Source of the DNA: Comamonadaceae bacterium
GTDB taxonomy: Bacteria; Pseudomonadota; Gammaproteobacteria; Burkholderiales; Burkholderiaceae_C
Direction: 5' to 3'
Length of the DNA stretch: 58,879 bases
NCBI GenBank assembly: GCA_027486555.1
Contig: JAIXOX010000081.1
Coordinates: forward strand, 1-58,879
The notes under the pieces are model-generated. The model was not told where the DNA came from. It searched no databases and was given only the letters and a program-made list of their open reading frames with translations. Numbering within the stretch: position 1 is the first letter of the stretch; each line of letters begins with the position of its first letter. The position numbers and the translations under genes were made by a program. Shown here piece by piece: positions 51,332-58,879 of the stretch.

Positions 51332-54300
51332 TCAATCGCCTAGAGGCTTGAACAGTTCGTTCAAATCGGCTTCACCAAACAGGGGTTCTTTGCGCTGAAC
51401 AGCCCCCTCGTACATGTCTTTGGCCAATTGCGCTTTGCGTTCCTGCAGGGCCAGCATGCGCTCTTCAATGGTTCCCTGAGCCACCAATTTGACCACCCAA
51501 ACGCTTTGCGTCTGGCCCAGACGGTGCGCCCGGTCGGTGGCCTGGTTTTCCACGGCCGGATTCCACCAAGGGTCGTAATGGATGACGGTGTCGGCTTGCG
51601 GCAGGTTCAGCCCCACGCCCCCAGCCTTCAGGCTGATCAGAAACAGCGGCACCTGCCCACTGGTGAACTGGTCAATGATGGCATCCCTGTTTTTGCTTTG
51701 CCCGGTCAACTTGACCCATGGAATATTCAACGCGGGCAAGGCCTGTTCAATCAAACCCAACATTTCGGTGAACTGCGAAAACAGCAAAATCTTTCGGCCT
51801 TCGGCCACCATTTCGGGCAGCATGTCGAGCAACTGCGTGAGCTTGGCAGAGGTCTTGACCTGCAAGCCGGTGTTCATCTTGAGCAAACGGGGATCGCAGC
51901 AGACCTGACGCAACTTGAGCAGCGCATCGAGGATGGTGATTTGCGATTTGCCCAAACCTTGCGTGCTGAGGGCCTCACGCACGGTTTTTTCCATGCCCAG
52001 GCGAATGGTTTCATACAAGTCCGCTTGCGGCCCTGACAGCAACACCGGCATCAAAGTCTCGATCTTGGGCGGCAGCTCGCTGGCCACCAGGTTTTTGGTA
52101 CGCCGAAGCATGAAGGGCGTGATGCGGTCGCGCAGCTGCGACATTCTTTCGGCGTTGCCATGGCGCTCAATCGGGTTGCGAAACAGTTCGGTGAACCGTT
52201 TTTGGCTGCCCAAAAAACCAGGCATCAAAAAGTGAAACTGGCTCCACAACTCACCCAAATGGTTTTCGATGGGCGTACCCGACAAACACAAGCGGTGTTG
52301 GGCAGGAATTTCGGAGACCGTTTGGGCGGCATAACTGTTGGCGTTTTTGATGTTTTGCGCTTCATCGAGCACCAAAACATGCCACACCATGGACAACCAC
52401 AACTCACGGTCACGCGAGAGCAAGGAATAGGCGGTGATCACCACGTCATAAGCTCTGAGGTCGGCCACCTCGTCGTGCCGTGTCAAACCGTGGTGCACAT
52501 GGGTGGTCAAGCCGGGAGAAAAGCGTGCGGCCTCGCGCTGCCAATTGCCTAACAAACTCACCGGAGCCACGATCAAGGCCGGCTCGGTCAGGCGTCCAGC
52601 CTGCTTTTCGGTCAGGATGTGGGCCAGGGTTTGCAAGGTTTTACCCAAACCCATGTCGTCCGCCAAAATGCCGGCCAAACGGTGCTCACGCAAAAACTGT
52701 AGCCAATTGAGGCCCTGCTGCTGATAAGGCCTCAGCGTGGCCTGCAAGCCCTCTGGGCAGGGCACTTCGGGCAAAGTGTTTTGGCCACGCATTTGCAACA
52801 TCATTTGGTGCAAGCGCTCAGCGCCCTGCCAAACAGCCCCCTCCCCCAAAGAAGCGGTGCAACGCAAAGCTTCCATGCGCGACAAACGCAGCACGTCACC
52901 GTCCCAATCACGACCGCGCTCGCCATGCAGTTCCATCAAGGTGGCCAGCCAAGGTCTGATTTTGGCGGTAGGCAGCTTGACATAGCCCGGCCCATGCAGA
53001 TCGGGCAGGTAAAGGTAGGGGGCCAATTCGGGTGGTTCGGCCCCATCGGAGGCCTCGCTGGCCAGCGCCCCCGTACGGGCCAGGGCCGCCACAATGGCTG
53101 GCACCCAAGGCAAGATGTTCACCCTTTGCCCGTCCAGATCCATGCCCAAGGACAAGTCAAACCAGGGCGAGGTGATGTCCAAGTCGTTGGGCTCATTCAA
53201 ACTGACCTGCACGTCTTGGGCTTTGCGCAACCAATGGGCCATGCCATCGAGTTGGCGCACCTGCAGGCCGGCTTGGCGCAAAACGGCAAAATCTGACTCC
53301 AGCCATTGCAACCAAAGGTCCACACCTTGCGGCCCCCTGAGGGTCAACACGTCGTCTTGTTGGCGCTCAAGACCCAGAGCGAACAGCTGGTCCCAAATGG
53401 CTTGTTCGGCCACCAAGTCCCGCACCAAAATCTGAGACTGCCCTGCCGCGCGCACCACCACGCGTATGGGCTGAGGTGGCCAGCGGCCTTCAACGCCGTC
53501 GTAACTGAAGGCCAGTTGCGCCTCAAACAAACCTTTTTCTGAACGCCGAGCAGCTGGCAAGGCCGTGAGGGTGAGCACGCCTTGTGGCTGCACACCCCGA
53601 ATTTCAGGCATTTGCTCGATCACGGGCGGTAAGGACAAAGACCCCAAGCGGGTGATCAACTGTTGCTGGAACTTGACCGCCACGCGCTCGGGCACCACCG
53701 GTGACTGGCTCAGCAACACCAGTTGGTCTGCGCTCATGCCCTGGGTGTCCAGCAAGCCGCACTCCCCCTGTTCGGGGTCCACATACATGGGCGGCTCATT
53801 AAAAGCATGGACCACACTGTCTTTTTCGGCCTGCAGTTGCAACTGCCAACCCGAGGGATAAGGGTCTTGCGCCGCCGTGGCTTGCCAACGGCCGAGCAAG
53901 GGCAGCTTTGCATCGGTCCACTGCAAGGCCTGCAAGTGCCGCTCACCCTCCCACAAGAGCCTTCCGGTTTGGCTGCACATTTTGAGCAGCAATTGGGCGG
54001 CCAGCCCCTGCAACTTCACGGCGCTGTGAAAGCCATACGAGCTGAAACTGTTGGTGGCCGGGCAGGCTTTGAAGAGGTCAAAAATACCCCGCTCCATGGG
54101 AGCGCATGTGCGCCAGACCGGGTCGTGCGGCAAAGGTTCGCTGCTGACTTTTTTGGGCTTGCTCCACTCGCCGTCGCGTTTGAGGCTGGCGCGGGTGATG
54201 GTCAGGTGAAAAACGGGTCTGTGGCCCTGCGTGGCCGCAGACAAAATGTACAAAAAGTGTTCAGCGGTGCCAGAAGGCAAACTGAAGCCATGCGCGATGT

Positions 54301-54757
54301 TGGCGGTTTCAAGCCGGTCCAGCCATTCCTGCACTTGCTGCTCAGACTGTTGCAAGGCGTTTTCTAGGCGCTGCTGATGGAGAAACTCAGCGTTTTCGTC
54401 GGACACAGCGTCGGCGGCGGGCTGTGCCAACATGCGAAAGCCCTGCATCGCCGCATGAATGCCCAAAGCGGCACCGTGGCGGCACATGCGCCCCACGGCA
54501 CAAGTGCAAGTCGAGCGCCAAGCCTGCAAATTGCCGCCATCAGACACCCGCACATGGGCTTTGACCTGAAAAGGCGTCAGCTCGCGCCCTTCTTGAACCA
54601 AGGATTGCAGCGCCCAACCCTCAGCCTCTGGCGTCATTTGGGCCGAGACCACCTCGTTTTGCAGGTACAGCGCCGTGCCTTTGGCCCAAGAGTTGGAGTC
54701 AAAGTAAAACGCCAGCTGCGAGGGCGGAAACCATTTTTCAGAAACCACTGTTTTCAT
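51332..54757 (-). CDS. SNF2-family helicase with N-terminal SWIM zinc finger
   Basis: The 1141-residue protein has an N-terminal SWIM-type zinc motif (CTCAVGRMCRH, about residues 85-95), a long middle region of unknown function (about 110-620), and a SNF2 ATPase: motif I DDMGLGKTLQTLAHILTEKQ (about 693), DEAQ-box LVLDEAQNIKNANSYAAQTV (about 795), motif V/VI NPAVENQATDRAHRLGQTQS (about 1070). SNF2 proteins translocate on double-stranded DNA; bacterial SWIM-SNF2 proteins are often linked to transcription or repair. The gene starts 12 bp downstream of purL on the same strand and could be co-transcribed. Confidence 0.93.
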   Translation of the reverse strand: MKTVVSEKWFPPSQLAFYFDSNSWAKGTALYLQNEVVSAQMTPEAEGWALQSLVQEGRELTPFQVKAHVRVSDGGNLQAWRSTCTCAVGRMCRHGAALGIHAAMQGFRMLAQPAADAVSDENAEFLHQQRLENALQQSEQQVQEWLDRLETANIAHGFSLPSGTAEHFLYILSAATQGHRPVFHLTITRASLKRDGEWSKPKKVSSEPLPHDPVWRTCAPMERGIFDLFKACPATNSFSSYGFHSAVKLQGLAAQLLLKMCSQTGRLLWEGERHLQALQWTDAKLPLLGRWQATAAQDPYPSGWQLQLQAEKDSVVHAFNEPPMYVDPEQGECGLLDTQGMSADQLVLLSQSPVVPERVAVKFQQQLITRLGSLSLPPVIEQMPEIRGVQPQGVLTLTALPAARRSEKGLFEAQLAFSYDGVEGRWPPQPIRVVVRAAGQSQILVRDLVAEQAIWDQLFALGLERQQDDVLTLRGPQGVDLWLQWLESDFAVLRQAGLQVRQLDGMAHWLRKAQDVQVSLNEPNDLDITSPWFDLSLGMDLDGQRVNILPWVPAIVAALARTGALASEASDGAEPPELAPYLYLPDLHGPGYVKLPTAKIRPWLATLMELHGERGRDWDGDVLRLSRMEALRCTASLGEGAVWQGAERLHQMMLQMRGQNTLPEVPCPEGLQATLRPYQQQGLNWLQFLREHRLAGILADDMGLGKTLQTLAHILTEKQAGRLTEPALIVAPVSLLGNWQREAARFSPGLTTHVHHGLTRHDEVADLRAYDVVITAYSLLSRDRELWLSMVWHVLVLDEAQNIKNANSYAAQTVSEIPAQHRLCLSGTPIENHLGELWSQFHFLMPGFLGSQKRFTELFRNPIERHGNAERMSQLRDRITPFMLRRTKNLVASELPPKIETLMPVLLSGPQADLYETIRLGMEKTVREALSTQGLGKSQITILDALLKLRQVCCDPRLLKMNTGLQVKTSAKLTQLLDMLPEMVAEGRKILLFSQFTEMLGLIEQALPALNIPWVKLTGQSKNRDAIIDQFTSGQVPLFLISLKAGGVGLNLPQADTVIHYDPWWNPAVENQATDRAHRLGQTQSVWVVKLVAQGTIEERMLALQERKAQLAKDMYEGAVQRKEPLFGEADLNELFKPLGD

Positions 54758-54769
54758 GCATTCAGACGT

Positions 54770-57700
54770 TTAAGCCACCCACTTGCGGGCGTTTTGCCAC
54801 ACGCGCAACCAAGGGCTTGCGGCGTTGATGTCGCCACTCGTCCAGCTCATCTGCACATTGCGGAACACGCGCTCGGGGTGCGGCATCATGGCCGTGAAGC
54901 GTCCATCCAAGGTGGTCACAGCTGTGAGGCCGCCTGCACTGCCGTTGGGGTTGAAGGGGTACTGCTCGGTGGCCTGGCCGTGGTTGTCCACAAAGCGCAT
55001 GGCCGCAATGGCTTGCGCCGCGTTGCCCCGGTGCTTGAAGTTGGCAAAACCTTCGCCGTGCGCCACGGCAATCGGCAAGCGGCTGCCCGCCATGCCTTGC
55101 AAAAACAGGCTGGGCGACTCGAGCACCTCGACCATCGACAGACGCGCTTCAAAGCGCTCGCTCTGGTTGGTGGTGAAGCGCGGCCAGTCTTGTGCGCCAG
55201 GGATGATCTCGGCCAGTTCCGCAAACATCTGGCAGCCGTTGCACACGCCCAGACCAAAGGTGTCGGTGCGGCCAAAGAAAACCTTGAACTGCTCGGCCAG
55301 AGCCGGGTTGAAAGTGATGCTGCGCGCCCAGCCGATGCCCGCGCCCAGCGTGTCGCCGTAGCTGAAGCCGCCGCAAGCCACCAAGCCCCGGAAGTCGGCC
55401 AAGTTGGCGCGGCCAGACTGCAAATCAGTCATGTGCACGTCGTGCGACTCGAAGCCCGCACTGTGGAAGGCGTAGGCCATTTCCACATGCGAGTTGACGC
55501 CCTGCTCGCGCAAGATCGCCACTTTGGGGCGCGACAAATTCAGGAACGGTGTGGCCACATTGGCAGTGGGGTCGAAGCTCAGGGCCACATGCATGCCGGG
55601 ATCGCTGGCCAGACCAGCGGCGGCGTGTTCGGCGTCGGCACAAGCCGGGTTGTCGCGCTGCTGGCAAATTTTCCAGCTCACGCTGTCCCAGACCTGGTGC
55701 AGGTCTTCGAGCTTGGCGGCAAACACCTCTTTGGTGTCGCGCCAGATGCTGAGTTCGCCCACGCCTTTTTGGATGGTCGATTGAGTCGGACGGGTTTTGC
55801 CGATCACATGCGTGTGTTTGGACAAACCGTGCTCGCGCAGGGTTTGCAGCACCGCGTTGCGATCAGCGGTGCTCACTTGCAGCACCACGCCCAGTTCTTC
55901 GTTGAACAGCGCTTTGAGCGTGAGTTCTTCGCGGCGGGCGCTGACTTGGGCCCCCCAGTTCTTGGCGTCGCCATGGTCGGCGCGGCTGTCGGTGATGCCG
56001 TCGCCTTCGGTGACCAGCATGTCCACATTGAGCGCCACGCCCACATGGCCTGCAAACGCCATCTCGGCCACTGCGGCCAGCAGACCGCCGTCGCTACGGT
56101 CGTGGTAGGCCAGGATCTGGCCTTTGGCGCGTAAATTGTTGACGGCGTTCACCAGGTTCACCAGGCTTTGCGGGTCTTCCAGATCGGGCACGCTGTCGCC
56201 AAACTGGCCCAGCACCTGACCCAGCACGCTGCCGCCCATGCGGTTGCGGCCTTGGCCCAGGTCGATCAGCAGCAAGCTGGTGTCATCGGTCTGCGCATCA
56301 AGTTGCGGGGTCAGCGTGCCGCGCACATCGGGCAGGCTGGCAAAGGCGGTGATGATCAGACTGACGGGCGAGGTGACCTTGTGTGTCTGTCCATCAGCTT
56401 GCCACTGCGTGCGCATCGACAAGCTGTCTTTGCCCACGGGAATCGAGATGTCCAGCGCCGGGCACAGTTCCATGCCCACGGCCTTGACGGTCTCGTATAA
56501 GGCGGCGTCTTCGCCCGGTTCGCCGCAAGCGGCCATCCAGTTGGCTGACATCTTGACGCGGGGCAGCTCAATCGGCGCGGCCAGCAAATTGGTGATGGCC
56601 TCGGCCACGGCCATGCGGCCAGAGGCAGCGGCGTTGAGCGAGGCCAGCGGCGTGCGCTCGCCCATGCTCATGGCTTCACCGGCAAAGCCCGCGTAATCGG
56701 CCAATGTCACGGCCACGTCGGCCACAGGCACCTGCCAGGGGCCAACCATCTGGTCGCGGTGGCTCAGGCCACCCACGGCGCGGTCGCCAATGGTGATGAG
56801 GAATCGCTTGGACGCCACAGTGGGGTGGCTCAGCACGTCGATGACGGCTTTTTGCAAACTCACGCCCGTGAGGTTCATCGCGGGCGACTGGCGAGCCACG
56901 GTGGTCACATCGCGGTGCATCTTGGGTGGCTTGCCCAGCAGCACGTCCATGGGCATGTCGACTGGACGTTGAGCGTTGGGCGTTGAGCGTTGAGCGTCCT
57001 GGTCTTCACGCTCAACGCCGTCTCCACGCTCAACGCCGAACGCTGAACGCTCAACACCGTCTTCCAGCACCAACTGTCGCTCTTCGGTCGCCACACCGAT
57101 CACCGCAAACGGGCAGCGCTCGCGTTCGCAAAAGGCGGTGAACTGGGCCAGCGACTCGGGCGCAATCGCCATCACATAACGTTCCTGGCTCTCGTTGGAC
57201 CAGATTTCTTTGGGCGACAAGCCCGATTCTTCGAGCTTGACCGCACGCAAATCAAAGCGTGCACCGCGACCGGCGTCGTTGGTCAATTCAGGGAAGGCGT
57301 TGGACAAACCGCCAGCGCCCACGTCGTGGATGGCCAAGATGGGGTTGTTGGCACCCTGCGCCCAGCAGTGGTTGATGACCTCTTGCGCCCGGCGCTCGAT
57401 CTCGGGGTTGCCGCGCTGCACCGAGTCAAAGTCGAGGTTGGCGGCGTTGGTGCCCGTAGCCATGGAGCTGGCCGCACTGCCGCCCATGCCGATGCGCATG
57501 CCGGGGCCGCCGAGTTGGATCAGCAAGCTGCCCGCCGGGAATTCGATCTTTTTGGTTTGTGCGGCGTCGATCTGACCCAGACCGCCCGCGATCATGATGG
57601 GCTTGTGGTAGCCGCGTACCACACCGTCCACCGTTTGTTCGTATTCGCGGAAATAGCCCAGCAAATTGGGGCGGCCAAACTCGTTGTTGAACGCTGCGCC

Positions 57701-58834
57701 GCCCAGAGGGCCTTCGGTCATGATTTGCAAGGGGCTGGCGATGTGCTCGGGCTTGCCGCCTGCTTGGTCCGACATGCCGCCCCAGAGTTTGGACACGGTA
57801 AAACCTGACAACCCCGCCTTGGGCTTGGAGCCGCGCCCTGTTGCGCCTTCGTCGCGTATCTCACCGCCCGCGCCGGTCGATGCGCCGGGGAAAGGCGAAA
57901 TCGCGGTCGGGTGGTTGTGGGTTTCCACCTTCATCAGCACATGGTGCAGGGCTTGTTCGGCTTGATAAGCTGCGCCCTGCCCTGAAGTTCTGGCGACAAA
58001 ACGCTCAATGTTGTGGCCTTCCATCACCGAAGCGTTGTCCGAATAGGCCACCACCGTGTGCTGGGGGCTGAGCTGGTGGGTGTTGCGGATCATGCCGAAC
58101 AGGCTCTTGGGCTGGGCCACACCGTCAATAGTGAACTCGGCGTTGAAAATCTTGTGGCGGCAGTGCTCGCTGTTGGCCTGCGCGAACATCATCAACTCCA
58201 CATCGGTGGGGTTGCGCTTGAGACCCGTAAAAGCGTTGACCAAGTAGTCGATTTCGTCTTCAGCCAATGCCAGGCCCCAGCTTTTGTTGGCATCCACCAA
58301 AGCTGCGCGACCGCCAGCCAACACATCCACATGGGCCATGGGCGCGGGTTCGAGTGCCGTGAACAAGGCGGCAGCTTCTTCGCGACTGGACATGGCCGAC
58401 TCGGTCATGCGGTCGTGCAACACGGCCGCCACCTGGCTCAGGTGCTCGGCCGAAAGTTTGGCGCTGCTGAACAAGCCCGACTTGAGCGTCAAACGGTATT
58501 CCGTCAGGCGCTCCACCCGGCGCACATCAAAACCGCAGTTGTGGGCAATGTCGGTGGCCTTGGACGCCCAAGGCGAGACGGTGCCCAAGCGGGGGCTGAC
58601 CACGATCACGGGGCCATCAACAGGTCCGGCATAGGGCTCGCCATAAGTCAGGAGTGCAGAAAGTGTCTGTTTTTGGGCCTCTGCCAAAGGCGCGGTCGTG
58701 GCGACCAGGTGGACAAAACGGGCTGAGATACCGTGAATTTGAGTCGAAATGGCTGCCAATCGTGGCAAAAGCTGGGCCATGCGAAAGTCGCTGAGGGCGC
58801 TGGCGCCTTCAAAAGTCGTGATGTGCAGGGACAC
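54770..58834 (-). CDS. purL: Phosphoribosylformylglycinamidine synthase, with an in-frame repeat insertion
   Basis: The 1354-residue large PurL has the N-terminal domain, the FGAM synthase core ([24 protein letters not shown] region at about 215-235, then [20 protein letters not shown] at about 297-316) and a C-terminal glutamine amidotransferase domain with the Cys in [10 protein letters not shown] (about 1193). It makes FGAM from FGAR, ATP and glutamine in purine synthesis. The start is a GTG at 58834. The usual length is near 1300-1340; an extra stretch at about residues 593-623 is encoded by a heptamer repeat element (56966-57056) and has low complexity. It is flanked by conserved LVLEDG and [11 protein letters not shown], so it sits in a surface loop. 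Confidence 0.96.
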   Translation of the reverse strand: MSLHITTFEGASALSDFRMAQLLPRLAAISTQIHGISARFVHLVATTAPLAEAQKQTLSALLTYGEPYAGPVDGPVIVVSPRLGTVSPWASKATDIAHNCGFDVRRVERLTEYRLTLKSGLFSSAKLSAEHLSQVAAVLHDRMTESAMSSREEAAALFTALEPAPMAHVDVLAGGRAALVDANKSWGLALAEDEIDYLVNAFTGLKRNPTDVELMMFAQANSEHCRHKIFNAEFTIDGVAQPKSLFGMIRNTHQLSPQHTVVAYSDNASVMEGHNIERFVARTSGQGAAYQAEQALHHVLMKVETHNHPTAISPFPGASTGAGGEIRDEGATGRGSKPKAGLSGFTVSKLWGGMSDQAGGKPEHIASPLQIMTEGPLGGAAFNNEFGRPNLLGYFREYEQTVDGVVRGYHKPIMIAGGLGQIDAAQTKKIEFPAGSLLIQLGGPGMRIGMGGSAASSMATGTNAANLDFDSVQRGNPEIERRAQEVINHCWAQGANNPILAIHDVGAGGLSNAFPELTNDAGRGARFDLRAVKLEESGLSPKEIWSNESQERYVMAIAPESLAQFTAFCERERCPFAVIGVATEERQLVLEDGVERSAFGVERGDGVEREDQDAQRSTPNAQRPVDMPMDVLLGKPPKMHRDVTTVARQSPAMNLTGVSLQKAVIDVLSHPTVASKRFLITIGDRAVGGLSHRDQMVGPWQVPVADVAVTLADYAGFAGEAMSMGERTPLASLNAAASGRMAVAEAITNLLAAPIELPRVKMSANWMAACGEPGEDAALYETVKAVGMELCPALDISIPVGKDSLSMRTQWQADGQTHKVTSPVSLIITAFASLPDVRGTLTPQLDAQTDDTSLLLIDLGQGRNRMGGSVLGQVLGQFGDSVPDLEDPQSLVNLVNAVNNLRAKGQILAYHDRSDGGLLAAVAEMAFAGHVGVALNVDMLVTEGDGITDSRADHGDAKNWGAQVSARREELTLKALFNEELGVVLQVSTADRNAVLQTLREHGLSKHTHVIGKTRPTQSTIQKGVGELSIWRDTKEVFAAKLEDLHQVWDSVSWKICQQRDNPACADAEHAAAGLASDPGMHVALSFDPTANVATPFLNLSRPKVAILREQGVNSHVEMAYAFHSAGFESHDVHMTDLQSGRANLADFRGLVACGGFSYGDTLGAGIGWARSITFNPALAEQFKVFFGRTDTFGLGVCNGCQMFAELAEIIPGAQDWPRFTTNQSERFEARLSMVEVLESPSLFLQGMAGSRLPIAVAHGEGFANFKHRGNAAQAIAAMRFVDNHGQATEQYPFNPNGSAGGLTAVTTLDGRFTAMMPHPERVFRNVQMSWTSGDINAASPWLRVWQNARKWVA
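56966..57056. repeat. Heptamer inverted-arm element inside purL
   Basis: The left arm (56966-56997) reads ACGTTGAGCGTTGGGCGTTG and on; the right arm (57007-57056) contains ACGCTCAACGCC twice and CGAACGCTGAACGCTCAACA. The units match the intergenic element at 12605-12740. It preserves the purL frame and encodes about 30 Arg/Asp/Gln-rich residues. Confidence 0.75.
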
Positions 58835-58879
58835 GGGGTGGCCTTGTAAAGAGACAGAAAACCGTCATTCCGGGGCCGC

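Overview
The window is a gene-dense, GC-rich piece of a bacterial chromosome with no rRNA, tRNA or CRISPR that I could see. The gene content points to Burkholderiales, most likely Comamonadaceae (Limnohabitans/Rhodoferax/Polaromonas-like): a Bug-type extracytoplasmic receptor, the selO-msrB-yciB-bolA-parvulin run, GluQRS, KfrA-type proteins and liv-type ABC transporters next to beta-oxidation genes. The family placement is an inference from gene content, not from a phylogenetic marker.

Layout. 1-4.5 kb (minus): 3' part of trhO lies off the window; then a DUF1330 protein, a patatin-like lipase and tex. 4.6-5.1 kb (plus): a small lipoprotein behind an AT-rich promoter. 5.1-22.2 kb (all minus): a large fatty-acid/acyl-CoA catabolic block. 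Read in the direction of transcription it runs acyl-CoA ligase, liv-type substrate-binding protein, LivH, LivM, LivG, LivF, FadB-like, thiolase, acyl-CoA dehydrogenase, a shortened Dabb protein, SDR, hotdog thioesterase, MDR oxidoreductase, GST and SDR, with three internal minus-strand terminators. 22.3-28.2 kb (plus): selO-msrB (overlapping), yciB-bolA (overlapping), a periplasmic parvulin and rlhA. 28.7-30.2 kb: an orphan membrane histidine kinase. 30.35-32.0 kb (minus): an RluA-family pseudouridine synthase and trmB.

32.05-34.25 kb holds the most unusual locus: a KfrA-type coiled-coil DNA-binding protein and a tyrosine recombinase, transcribed divergently from a 173-bp AT-rich gap. The gap contains a 39-bp near-perfect inverted repeat, a 16-bp perfect palindrome and a further dyad. 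This matches the layout of the TnpS/TnpT cointegrate-resolution system of Tn4651-type transposons, but no transposase or transposon ends are present. 34.6-42.8 kb is a GntR-controlled catabolic cluster: a fused FAD/Fe-S dehydrogenase plus the regulator on minus, and a class V aminotransferase, Bug receptor, enoyl-CoA hydratase and CaiB/BaiF CoA-transferase on plus. 43.2-58.8 kb: alaS, a flavodoxin-pirin pair facing a LysR regulator, a renalase-like oxidoreductase, gluQRS, a glycine-zipper lipoprotein, a SWIM/SNF2 helicase and purL.

Two dispersed repeat families cut across this layout. (i) A composite REP doublet of about 70 bp: one arm opening GTAGGAG, a fixed linker containing GACCACCACC or its complement, and an inverted arm ending CTCCCAC. 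It occurs at seven intergenic loci, three of them tandem arrays with exact periods of 91, 90 and 93 bp. No RAYT transposase gene is in the window. (ii) A heptamer-based element (GCGTTGA and its complement) arranged as inverted arms, once between the thiolase and FadB-like genes and once in frame inside purL, where it adds about 30 residues.
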